This document shows positions 40,669 to 48,669 of a stretch of DNA of 51,790 bases, piece by piece; position 1 is the first letter of the stretch, and each line of letters starts with the position of its first letter. Origin of the DNA: Nanobdellota archaeon (GTDB lineage Archaea > Nanobdellota > Nanobdellia > Pacearchaeales > GW2011-AR1). The notes beneath the pieces are model-generated. The model made no database searches, was not told where the DNA came from, and saw only the letters and a program-made list of their open reading frames with translations. Made by a program: the position numbers and the translations under genes. Location: assembly GCA_022563455.1 (NCBI GenBank), contig JADFNI010000002.1, positions 1 through 51,790 on the forward strand. The letters are read 5' to 3'.

Positions 40669-42837
40669 ATGAAAATAGATATTTTAATAGTAGAAACCAT
40701 TAAGCGGATTTTTATCATTGGAATATTTTTAACATCCCTTAGCATGGTATATGCACAATCGATAAATATTACTAATCCATTGGGGGACGTAAATATTACT
40801 GCAGGGAATACTTTTAATATTGATTGGACTGGAGAAGATAATGACCATCACAAAATTGGTTACAGTACAGATCCCAGTGCAGCTTGTAGCGGCTCCTCTG
40901 GTTCTAGTGGGGAAGTGACTGGGTGGAATTTGATATGTCATCAAAGTTCTTGTAGCTCTCCTAAGAATATTTCTTTAGAACTTAATAGCTCGACGGTTAG
41001 GGTTAAAGTTACTGGACATAATGCAGGCCATACATCTATATCTGTAGATTGTTCAGATTTTTTCACAATTGCAAGTATACCCTCAGTTCCTACAAATTTA
41101 ATTTCTTCTGTTATTAATATAACTGCAACTAATCTTAGTTGGGATGCAGAATTATCTAGTGAACTTGTATCAAAATATTTAATATTTAGGGATAGCATTA
41201 ATATTGCAAATACGACTGATAATAATACTCTTAGCTATTTGGATACTGGTCTTAATTCATCACTTTATTATAATTATACAATTAGGAAAAATAATCCTAT
41301 TGGAGATTCTAGTTTTAGTAATTCTGTTAATGTGTCAACTTCTGCTGATGTAACTGCACCGGGAATCATTAGTAATTTAACTGCAATTGAAATTGGAGAT
41401 AATCATATATTTTGGAATTGGACTAACCCTAATAACGAAGACTTTAATCATACTTTAATATATAGAAATGGGGTTTTTCTTACAAATGTTTATTCTCCTA
41501 ATTCTTCTTATAACATGACTGGTCTTGCCACAAATACACCTTATACAATTTCCATAAGGACTGTAGATAATCTAAGCAATGTAAATTCAACTTATGTGAA
41601 TTTGAGTGCTACAACGACTGGTTCTTCTGGGGGAGATCCTGATCCTGGTGGAGGGGGTGGAGAAAGTGTAACTGTAAGCTCTCCCAATGGTGGTGAGACT
41701 TTAGAACCTTCTAGTTCTCATGATATAATTTGGAGCTCTTCTAATATTGATCATTTTGAAATATATTATTCTACTAATAGCGGGTCTAGTTGGACACTTT
41801 TGCAGTCTCATCCATATGGAAATTCTTCAACTATATCTTATTCTTGGACGTTGCAAGATTTTGAATCTTCTACTATGAGAGTAAGAGTTGACGGCCATGA
41901 CGAGGATCATGTCGTTAAAGCGACTGATAGTTCTAACTCAGATTTTTCTATTACTACTTCTTCAACTTCTGGTGGTGGTTCTGGTAGCGGGGGTGGTGGC
42001 ACTGAAAGTGTAAGTGAAACAACAGAAGTTGCTCCGACAATCTGGACTAAAACTTATGAAGAAGATGATACAGAACTGAGTGAAAAAGTTTTCGTTGAAA
42101 AAGTATTGGGGGAAAAGGAAAGTGTAAATGTTAAAATAAATGGTGAAACTCATACTGTTGGGGTAGTTGAATTAACAGAAACGACGGCATTAATTGAAGT
42201 TTCGTCTACTCCACAGCAGGTAACCTTGAATATTGGAGAAGAAAAAAAGTTCGAAGTTACTAATGATTCTTATTATGATATTTTAGTTAGTTTAAATAAT
42301 ATTACAAATGGAAAAGCCGATATTTCTATAATTTATATTCATGAGAAAATTCTTGAACCAAGTCAGCTATTTAATATAAAATTTGAATTGGAGGAGAATA
42401 CTATTAAGAGCATTTTTGAGCTTGTAGCAATTGTTACATTTGAGAATTTTGGTACAGTTGCAACTCCTGTGAATCTGACATTTATAATTTTGGATGAAGA
42501 AGGACGCGAAGTTTATAGGGAAGTCTCAAATATTACTCTGGAAGTTGAAGAAGTTTTGAGGTGGGATTATGGTTACATTGAAATTCTTCCTGAAGGAAAA
42601 TATATAGCAATCTTAGAGACTTTGTATGATTTGAATGTATCTGATGAATTCAAAGTTGAGTTTGAGATTAGTGAAAATGGATTCTTCTCATTGATTACTG
42701 GTAATGTTATTAAATTGCTTGGTAGGGAGGGTAGGTGGTGGTTAAGTTTGGTTGTTGGTCTTTGGATTACCTGCGTTATTTTTATTTTGATAAAATTAAG
42801 AAAAAGTAAAATCAAAATTATAAATAAAAGGAGGTGA
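40669..42837 (+). CDS. Membrane-anchored surface protein with FN3-like and Kre9/KNH-like domains
   Basis: A 722-residue protein: signal about 10-30; a first sandwich (about 31-140) and a later one (about 335-430), both beginning with a P.G(D/G)..(N/E)..AG/P sequence and containing GH(N/D)..H, similar to Kre9/KNH-type domains; two FN3-like units between them (about 143-225 and 228-315); Gly/Ser-rich linkers; the shared C-terminal pair (about 480-565 and 565-670); GFFSLITGNVIK; a membrane helix (about 693-711) and a basic tail. It ends in an AGGAGGTGA that doubles as the ribosome site of the 32-residue Cys-rich gene. Confidence 0.82.
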   Translation: MKIDILIVETIKRIFIIGIFLTSLSMVYAQSINITNPLGDVNITAGNTFNIDWTGEDNDHHKIGYSTDPSAACSGSSGSSGEVTGWNLICHQSSCSSPKNISLELNSSTVRVKVTGHNAGHTSISVDCSDFFTIASIPSVPTNLISSVINITATNLSWDAELSSELVSKYLIFRDSINIANTTDNNTLSYLDTGLNSSLYYNYTIRKNNPIGDSSFSNSVNVSTSADVTAPGIISNLTAIEIGDNHIFWNWTNPNNEDFNHTLIYRNGVFLTNVYSPNSSYNMTGLATNTPYTISIRTVDNLSNVNSTYVNLSATTTGSSGGDPDPGGGGGESVTVSSPNGGETLEPSSSHDIIWSSSNIDHFEIYYSTNSGSSWTLLQSHPYGNSSTISYSWTLQDFESSTMRVRVDGHDEDHVVKATDSSNSDFSITTSSTSGGGSGSGGGGTESVSETTEVAPTIWTKTYEEDDTELSEKVFVEKVLGEKESVNVKINGETHTVGVVELTETTALIEVSSTPQQVTLNIGEEKKFEVTNDSYYDILVSLNNITNGKADISIIYIHEKILEPSQLFNIKFELEENTIKSIFELVAIVTFENFGTVATPVNLTFIILDEEGREVYREVSNITLEVEEVLRWDYGYIEILPEGKYIAILETLYDLNVSDEFKVEFEISENGFFSLITGNVIKLLGREGRWWLSLVVGLWITCVIFILIKLRKSKIKIINKRR

Positions 42838-42839
42838 CT

Positions 42840-42938
42840 ATGAAAAACAAAACATGCAAAAAGTGTAATGAGAAATTTTGTCCTAAGTGTGGCAGGGGAT
42901 GTAAATGTAAATCTTGCACATGTAAAAAAGTAAATTAG
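42840..42938 (+). CDS. Cys-rich microprotein, 32 residues
   Basis: Begins 2 bases after the stop of the 722-residue gene with an excellent ribosome site (GGAGGTG, 3 bases before ATG). The product has eight Cys (positions 6, 9, 14, 17, 21, 23, 26 and 28), in the pattern CxxC-x4-CxxC-x3-CxC-xx-CxC, and many Lys. There is no signal peptide, so it should be cytoplasmic. It looks like a tiny zinc ribbon or metallothionein-like metal binder. The function is inferred from the Cys pattern only. Confidence 0.7.
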   Translation: MKNKTCKKCNEKFCPKCGRGCKCKSCTCKKVN

Positions 42939-42989
42939 GGTAAAATGTTTCATTTTAAAACTAATTTCCGTTGATAAGTTTCAAATTTC

Positions 42990-43012
42990 AAACTTAAGTT
43001 TATAATAATATG
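42990..43012 (+). promoter_or_regulatory. Palindrome and TATA box upstream of sensor-locus HTH gene
   Basis: A perfect 12-bp palindrome AAACTTAAGTTT (42990-43001) runs into a TATA-like TTTATAATAATA (42999-43010). An overlapping AAGTTT/AAACTT pair lies at 42976-42995. The TATA position places the transcription start near 43025-43030, which rules out the ATG at 43010 as the translation start. Probable operator plus promoter. Confidence 0.5.
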
Positions 43013-43045
43013 ATCATTAGTGTTAACGTTAATGGGTTGTCAAAA

Positions 43046-43264
43046 ATGAGAGAGGAAAAGATGGAAAAGATTATTGAAGTTTTAAAGAAAGAGCCTACCA
43101 GAGGATTTACTATAACCGAGATGGTAAAAAGTTCTAATTTATCTCGTCATATTGTGTTAAAAACTCTAACGCGATTGGAAGGGGCTGAAAGAGTTTCGAT
43201 TAGAAATGCTGGTATGGCTAAGATTTATTCGTTGAAAAAAAGTTCAACAGGCAGGCGAAAATAA
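43046..43264 (+). CDS. Small HTH regulator heading the sensor locus
   Basis: A 72-residue winged-helix protein, paralogue of the one at 18088 (TITEMVKSSNLSRHIVLKTL; GAERVSIRNAGMAKIYSL). I chose ATG 43046 because it aligns with the paralogue's start and lies downstream of the expected transcription start; the ATG at 43010 falls in the promoter. It probably controls the sensor locus, itself, or both. Confidence 0.78.
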   Translation: MREEKMEKIIEVLKKEPTRGFTITEMVKSSNLSRHIVLKTLTRLEGAERVSIRNAGMAKIYSLKKSSTGRRK

Positions 43265-43265
43265 A

Positions 43266-43291
43266 ATATCTCACTCTAAAGGGAGAGATAT
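43266..43291 (+). terminator. Hairpin after HTH gene
   Basis: ATATCTC (43266-43272) pairs with GAGATAT (43285-43291), with an inner CTC/GGG pairing around a TAAA loop and one A-A mismatch. It directly follows the HTH stop codon and is followed by AT-rich DNA. It may end the short HTH transcript or be a processing signal. Confidence 0.4.
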
Positions 43292-43374
43292 CTAAATAAA
43301 ATAAATAAACAAAATGCGATCACAAATAAATTCAAGATTGAGAAGAAGAATAGAATTAAATTTTATAAGGAGGA

Positions 43375-43417
43375 CAGCGATTCTTCACTCGGTTTGAAGG
43401 TTGAAGTATCCTTGCTG
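43375..43417 (+). other. Imperfect hairpin in leader of sensor operon
   Basis: CAGC/GCTG ends enclose GAT-CTTCA pairing with TGAAG-ATC, with one mismatch and a small bulge. It sits 8 bases before the PotD-like gene and just after an AAGGAGG that has no start codon at normal spacing. A structured 5' leader that controls translation is possible. Confidence 0.3.
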
Positions 43418-43425
43418 TAGATGTA

Positions 43426-44547
43426 ATGAAAGACAATAGTTTTAATTTAAACAGGTTTTTATTTGGAAGCACTAAAAAAAAATTGATCTTAGGTTTTTTA
43501 ATAATTATTTTGTTAGTTGGAGTTGTATGGTATGTAGATTCTACCAAATTATTTGGAGTAAAAGAAGTAGCCATCCAGCAAGAAAAGGTGAGAGAGGTAG
43601 TTTTGTATAATTGGGAAGAATATACTGATCTTTCTATATTGGAGGATTTTGAAAAGGAGTATGGGATAAAAGTAAGGCTGGAGGAATATGGCCAGGCATT
43701 TGAGATGACTTCCTCACTTTATTCAGATTCTTCCAGGTATGATATTGTTGTCACAGACGGTCATTCCATAACAGCTTTGGCTAAAGCAAGGCTCCTTGCT
43801 GAATTAGACTTTGATAAGTTACCTAATTTTATCCATATAAACCCTGAATTTAAAGATCTTTATTTTGATCCGGAAAATAAATATTATATTCCGTATTTAT
43901 TTGGAACAACAGGCTTGGGTGTAAATACTAAATTCGTAACTGAACCAATAACAAGTTGGAATGACCTCTATGATCCAAAATACAAAGGAAAGATTGCTTT
44001 ACTAGACGACCCTCGTGAAGTTATGACTGTAGTATTGCAGTCTATGGGTGTATCAACAAACACAAGAGATGTACAGGTATTGAAGGACGCAGAAAAGAAA
44101 GCGAATCAGTTAAAGGAAAATGACGTTATTCTCTCAGACTACTTTCCTTTGCAACAAGAACTGATAGACGGAGATAAGTGGATTGTGATGGCGTACAGTG
44201 GAGATTTATTGAAAGCAACGCAGGACAATCCTGAAATAGTTTATATTCTTCCAGAAGAAGGATCAACTAAATGGCTTGATAACTATGTTATTTTGGCACA
44301 ATCAAAGAATATTGAATCAGCACATCTGTTTCTTAATTTTGTGATGAGACCTGAGATCGCAGCAAGAATTTCGAACAGCCAATTTTATGCAAGTCCGAAT
44401 AAAGATGCGAAAAGCATGATTAATTCAGATATATTGTCTAATCCGATAATTTATCCGTCAGAAAGTGAATTACGAAATAGTGAATATATTCTTGATGCGG
44501 GGGAATCACAAAGCGAATACAATAGAATTTATAGTCTGATAAAATAA
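43426..44547 (+). CDS. Membrane-anchored PotD-like polyamine-binding protein
   Basis: A 373-residue periplasmic-binding-protein type 2 domain tethered by an N-terminal helix (about 20-37). PotD/PotF features are LYNWEEYTD (about 58-67), YDIVVTDG, IPYLFGTTGLGVN, LYDPKYKGKIALLDD, AYSGDLLKA and LPEEGSTKWLDNYVI. Such proteins deliver spermidine or putrescine to ABC transporters, but no permease or ATPase gene is present here. Cache-type heads follow directly, so a sensing role is likelier. The exact ligand is uncertain. Confidence 0.85.
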   Translation: MKDNSFNLNRFLFGSTKKKLILGFLIIILLVGVVWYVDSTKLFGVKEVAIQQEKVREVVLYNWEEYTDLSILEDFEKEYGIKVRLEEYGQAFEMTSSLYSDSSRYDIVVTDGHSITALAKARLLAELDFDKLPNFIHINPEFKDLYFDPENKYYIPYLFGTTGLGVNTKFVTEPITSWNDLYDPKYKGKIALLDDPREVMTVVLQSMGVSTNTRDVQVLKDAEKKANQLKENDVILSDYFPLQQELIDGDKWIVMAYSGDLLKATQDNPEIVYILPEEGSTKWLDNYVILAQSKNIESAHLFLNFVMRPEIAARISNSQFYASPNKDAKSMINSDILSNPIIYPSESELRNSEYILDAGESQSEYNRIYSLIK

Positions 44548-44553
44548 GTCACA

Positions 44554-45501
44554 ATGGTAAAAAGACTACAGGCCAAAATATTATTTTACTTTTTTATTAT
44601 TGCACTTGTTCCCATCATCATCATAGCTTCTTTGGCTGTAATTCAATCCAAAAAAGCAGTAGAAAATGGAGTAACTCAAGATTTTAAACAAATAGCAGAA
44701 GGATTATATGCTAACATAAACAGGGACGTTCTTAAAGGTTTTGAGGATATTGAGCTTCTGGCAACTAACCCCATAATTGCAGTAGAGAATATAGAAGCTG
44801 GAGAAAAGAGAGAGGAGTTATTCAAATTAAAGCAAATTTTTAGGGTATATGAAGATATAACATTAATTGATGTGGAAGGAAAGGTTATTACTTCTACAGA
44901 TTACAACTTTCGTGGTGCTTGGAGATATAAGGAAGGGTTCCAGGAAGCATTAAGTGGCTCTTCTGTTATCTCCAATGTTCATATAATACCTAATCCTTTT
45001 AAAGTAATAATTAGTTTTACAGCTCCTGTAGTTGATAAAGACTTCAACATTATCGCCGTTGTATCTGCACAACTAAATATGGAAAACATCTGGGAAATAA
45101 CAGATAGCGTCAAAATTGGTGAAACTGGATTTTCTTTTGTGCTAGATGAAAATTATAGGATTATAGCTCATCCTGATAAGGATAGGATTCTTAGTAATGT
45201 AGGTGAGGATGTGGTAATGCTTATTTCTGACAAAGCAGATTTTATGAAGTATACTGACAATGGTGATAATATTATTGGGAATTATTTTTTGAAAGATAAA
45301 CATAAAGATTATAGAAAACTATCAGCCCCATCTGTAGGTTGGACAGTAATGGTTGTTCAGAATGAGAAAGAAATTTTTTCAACAGTAAATGAATTAAAAA
45401 ATCAAATTATCTTATTTAGCGCACTGTTGCTTGTTATTGTAATACTCTTGAGTTTAAGTTTATCCCATTCCATCTTAAAACTCATTAAAGGAGGAAAATG
45501 A
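44554..45501 (+). CDS. dCache sensor head cut off before HAMP
   Basis: A 315-residue protein: helix 1 (about 8-29), a dCache_1-type ligand domain (LIDVEGKVITSTDYNFRG; PVVDKDFNIIAVVSAQLNME; GETGFSFVLDENYRIIAHPD), helix 2 (about 289-309), then only a few residues. In methyl-accepting proteins and histidine kinases a HAMP domain would begin at this point. It lacks the RCF/WC cysteine pair of the other heads. It starts 6 bases after the PotD-like gene. Confidence 0.85.
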   Translation: MVKRLQAKILFYFFIIALVPIIIIASLAVIQSKKAVENGVTQDFKQIAEGLYANINRDVLKGFEDIELLATNPIIAVENIEAGEKREELFKLKQIFRVYEDITLIDVEGKVITSTDYNFRGAWRYKEGFQEALSGSSVISNVHIIPNPFKVIISFTAPVVDKDFNIIAVVSAQLNMENIWEITDSVKIGETGFSFVLDENYRIIAHPDKDRILSNVGEDVVMLISDKADFMKYTDNGDNIIGNYFLKDKHKDYRKLSAPSVGWTVMVVQNEKEIFSTVNELKNQIILFSALLLVIVILLSLSLSHSILKLIKGGK

Positions 45502-45554
45502 AAAAAATGAAAATGAAAATGAAAATGAAAGAAAAATCAAAGGAACTGATCTGA
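45498..45554 (+). CDS. 18-residue Lys/Met leader ORF on ATGAAA repeats
   Basis: Starts at the ATGA overlap with the preceding stop, behind a clean GGAGG site, and reads through a tandem ATGAAA hexamer run to a stop at 45554, 5 bases before the next gene's ATG. The product is almost only Met and Lys. It may be a leader that passes ribosomes to the Cache gene, or a by-product of slippage at a duplicated start region. Confidence 0.35.
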   Translation: MKKMKMKMKMKEKSKELI

Positions 45555-45559
45555 AAAAA

Positions 45560-46597
45560 ATGAAAAAAATGAAACTAAAAACAGCACTTTTTTTAGTAGT
45601 AGCTTTAGCATGGCTTATAGGCGCATCAGGAGTTTTATATTTTTATCTTAGTTTAGGGGAAGTTTTAACAGAGAAATCTATAGATCATCTACTAACAGCA
45701 GCTGAATCAAGAGCAGATCATATCAACACATTTTTAGATGGAAAAAAGAATATTGCAGCTGAGTTTAGTTCTGATTCATTTATTAGGGAGAGTCTGGTTT
45801 TGTTGAAAAATGAAGAAAATTATGCTCAAATTAGCGATAATTTAAGTCTGTATTTGCTTCTGAATAAGATTGTGATAGATAAGGATGCTTATCAAGTTCA
45901 TGTCTTAGATACTAGGGGGACTGTTGTTGCTGGATCAGATATAAACGGGAAAGGCCTTGGAAAAAATAGCTTAAAGAGTGAATCATTTGTCAATGGAAAG
46001 ATTAAACCATTTATCAGCGGTATTTTTTATGACGAGGAATTCAATAGAAATGCTTATGCTGTGTCTGCACCAATACGTTCAGGAGGAGCATTTTTAGGAG
46101 TTATTGTGATTAAGATGGATTTAGAGACATTGTTTCGTATAACTACCGATAGAACGGGGCTAGGAAAGACTGGCGAGATCTATATTATAAATGAAGAAAA
46201 TTATCTTCTTACTCCTTCGCGGTTTTTAAGAGGAGAAAATAAGGGAATTTTAACTCAAGTTGTTGATACGGAAAATTCTAAAAAGTGTTTTGAAGGTATT
46301 GGGCGCTATGGGGCATTTGATGATGAAGAATTAGCAGAACACAGTAAGACAAGCGAAGAGGTTATTTTTGAAGATTACAGAGGGGAAGATGTTTTGGGAG
46401 TACATAGTCATATAATAAGCCAGCCTTGGTGTTTAATCGCAGAAATAGATAAATCAGAAGCATTATCAGCTCCACGAAAGAAATTATTAATCGTTTCTTT
46501 ATTTATTTTATTTGCCATGTCTTTTTTGTATATCTTACTTGCACATTTTTCTAGAAAGCTTTTGGATAAAGAAGAAAAATCTTGGGGGAAAAGGTGA
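45560..46597 (+). CDS. Cache sensor head with RCF/WC cysteine pair
   Basis: A 345-residue protein: helix 1 (about 8-30), dCache region (LDTRGTVVAGSD; GLGKTGEIYIINEENYLLTP at about 200-219), Cys243 and Cys291 (KKCF, PWCLIAEID), helix 2 (about 310-328) and a short charged tail. The C-terminal half of the sensor closely matches the heads at 5180, 46622 and 48666. No cytoplasmic signalling domain. The start has a duplicated ATGAAAAAAATGAAA. Confidence 0.85.
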   Translation: MKKMKLKTALFLVVALAWLIGASGVLYFYLSLGEVLTEKSIDHLLTAAESRADHINTFLDGKKNIAAEFSSDSFIRESLVLLKNEENYAQISDNLSLYLLLNKIVIDKDAYQVHVLDTRGTVVAGSDINGKGLGKNSLKSESFVNGKIKPFISGIFYDEEFNRNAYAVSAPIRSGGAFLGVIVIKMDLETLFRITTDRTGLGKTGEIYIINEENYLLTPSRFLRGENKGILTQVVDTENSKKCFEGIGRYGAFDDEELAEHSKTSEEVIFEDYRGEDVLGVHSHIISQPWCLIAEIDKSEALSAPRKKLLIVSLFILFAMSFLYILLAHFSRKLLDKEEKSWGKR

Positions 46598-46621
46598 AAA
46601 ACAAAATATGGCAAGAATAAA

Positions 46622-47530
46622 ATGAGGAAATTGATTTTTAATGTTATGATTTTGAGCCTTTTGATTTTTGTTAGTTGGGGCAGTTTTATGATTTATAATA
46701 ATTATTCAGGCAATGGTGCTTTAGAAAATGAAGTTTATTCTTATTTGGAAAGTGTTGCTGAGTCTAAAGCGAATAGAATTGGTTTTTTCTTAGATGAAAG
46801 AAAAGACGATTTAGTTTTTTTGGCTTCATCAAAAGAGGTAGCTGATTTACTGAATGAGGGGCAAATAACAAAATCTATTGATGATAAACTAACCTTTTTC
46901 CAAGAGGTGAATAATTATTTAGATTTAATTTTAATGGATGTTAATGGAGAAGTTTTGTGGAGTGCAAAACAAAAAGAACTTATTGGGATTAATTTAAGTG
47001 GGGACGAAAGTACAAAGTTGGGTGAGGTTTATAATAAGGTAAAAAATGATTTTGGAGTTGGAATTTTTGATTCTGGATATTATAGTGGAAATGAAAAATT
47101 GTCTGTTTTTGTTACAACTCCAGTTTTAGTTGATTCTTTGAGTGTAAGCGGGAAAAAAGACATTCTTGGGATAATTGCTTTACAGATTGATAATTCTCAA
47201 ATTGAACAAAGGATTCAAAGTGATGTTGGCTTGGAAGAATCTGGGAAGATTTACTTAGTCAATAGGGATGGAACTGTAACTGCTGGACTTGAGGGGATAG
47301 TTGAAATTAATACTCAAATGTATAAGGATTGTTTTAAAGATTATAATAATTATTATTTTGAAAGAGCGGGGCAAGAGATTGAGCTTATTGATGGCAGTGG
47401 AATTTATGAAAATTATAATGGGGATAGTGTTTTTGGGGCACATCAGTATATTCTAGAAACTGGTTGGTGCGTGATGGTTGAAATTGAAAAAAATAAATTT
47501 TATGATTCTTTGGGGGGAAAGGGAAAATGA
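46622..47530 (+). CDS. Cache sensor head lacking the second membrane helix
   Basis: A 302-residue protein with helix 1 (about 6-26) and a dCache region containing GLEESGKIYLVNRDG, the DCF and GWC cysteines and VEIEKNKFYDSL, then a stop 7 residues later. Its relatives continue into a second helix here. The end lies on a TTTGGGGGGAAAGGGAAAATGA tract and overlaps the start of the NMT1-like gene by 4 bases, which itself starts with a helix. The sensor's C-terminus should therefore be outside the cell, held by one helix only. Confidence 0.82.
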   Translation: MRKLIFNVMILSLLIFVSWGSFMIYNNYSGNGALENEVYSYLESVAESKANRIGFFLDERKDDLVFLASSKEVADLLNEGQITKSIDDKLTFFQEVNNYLDLILMDVNGEVLWSAKQKELIGINLSGDESTKLGEVYNKVKNDFGVGIFDSGYYSGNEKLSVFVTTPVLVDSLSVSGKKDILGIIALQIDNSQIEQRIQSDVGLEESGKIYLVNRDGTVTAGLEGIVEINTQMYKDCFKDYNNYYFERAGQEIELIDGSGIYENYNGDSVFGAHQYILETGWCVMVEIEKNKFYDSLGGKGK

Positions 47531-48669
47531 AGCTATCAATACTTTTGCCAATTATCTTTTTATTTGTTGGTTTGGTTGGAGGTTATATCTTTTTTAGTTT
47601 TGTATCTGAGAGTTATGAGAGTTCACAACAACCATTAAATAATGTCGGTGAAAAAGAGCCATTATCTTTATTTCTTGATATATGGGCCGGATATGCTCCG
47701 GCAATTATTGCTCTTGAAAAAGGATTTTTTGAAAAAAGAGGAGTAAATGTAAACATAAATGTAACATCTGACTATTCTAACCTACCTGATAAGCTAAAAA
47801 GGTATGATGGTTTTTTTGGAACATATCCCCGTGCAATTTTACTTAATGGTCAGGGAACCCCTGTCAAAGTAGTTTATGTTAGTGATTTTTCAGACGGTGC
47901 AGATGTTATAGTTAGCAAACCTGAAATTAAAAATGTAAAAGATTTAGAGGGTAAAACAATAAGCGTTGAGGAGCTTGATACATATTCTCATTTATTTGTG
48001 ATATCTTTATTAAATAAATTTGGAGTAGAAGAAGCAAGCGTTAATTTTGTTGAAATTCATCCCAGCAAGATAATAGAGGCCTTAGAAGAAGACAGGATTG
48101 ATGCAGGACACACATGGGAGCCAACACAAACACAAGCTATTGATATGGGTTACAAATTGCTTATTACTTCGGTAGATACTCCAAGGATTATTACTGATGT
48201 TTTAATTCTAAATGAAGACGTTGTAAAGAATAGGAATAATGATGTTAGAATGATAGTTGATGGTTTGTTTGAAGCCCTTGAATTTATAGATAAAAATCCT
48301 GATGAAGCGCATATTATTATAGATAAGAAACTTGGTATTCCTAAGAAAGAGTTTGAGAATTCTGTTAAATGGTTGAAATTTCCAAATAGAGAAGAAAATG
48401 TGCAGGCCTTTACTGAATTAGAAAGTGATTATGATCTGACTTCTTTATATGAAAGTGGTAAATTTATTTCTGAATTTTATGTTACGCGTGGTTTAATAAA
48501 TGGTTCTGTGGATGTAAATGCTTTATTAGACTCTAGATTTGTTAGAGGAGACGAGAATCCCATAAAAATAATTTCTCCTATAATCGTTGTTATTTTGATT
48601 TTGATTTTGATTTTATCCGGATTTTTTATTGGTAGATATTTTGATTTATTTAAGGAGGGAAGAAAATGA
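47527..48669 (+). CDS. NMT1/TauA-like solute-binding protein with membrane helices at both ends
   Basis: A 380-residue protein: helix 1 (about 5-27), an NMT1/SsuA/TauA-type binding domain (LDIWAGYAPAIIALEKGFFE; LPDKLKRYDGFFGTY; KDLEGKTISVEE; ALEEDRIDAGHTWEPTQTQA), helix 2 (about 349-368) and a short basic tail. Family members bind nitrate, sulphonates or pyrimidine precursors for ABC uptake. Here no transporter genes are present, and a helix-head-helix layout copies that of the Cache proteins. A sensing role is inferred. Confidence 0.85.
   Translation: MKLSILLPIIFLFVGLVGGYIFFSFVSESYESSQQPLNNVGEKEPLSLFLDIWAGYAPAIIALEKGFFEKRGVNVNINVTSDYSNLPDKLKRYDGFFGTYPRAILLNGQGTPVKVVYVSDFSDGADVIVSKPEIKNVKDLEGKTISVEELDTYSHLFVISLLNKFGVEEASVNFVEIHPSKIIEALEEDRIDAGHTWEPTQTQAIDMGYKLLITSVDTPRIITDVLILNEDVVKNRNNDVRMIVDGLFEALEFIDKNPDEAHIIIDKKLGIPKKEFENSVKWLKFPNREENVQAFTELESDYDLTSLYESGKFISEFYVTRGLINGSVDVNALLDSRFVRGDENPIKIISPIIVVILILILILSGFFIGRYFDLFKEGRK

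Noticed and set aside
46622..48669. Single Cache-NMT1 fusion made by -1 frameshift
   Set aside because: Kept only as a question. The fused protein would place the NMT1 domain in the cytoplasm, and the NMT1 gene has its own ATG and signal-anchor.
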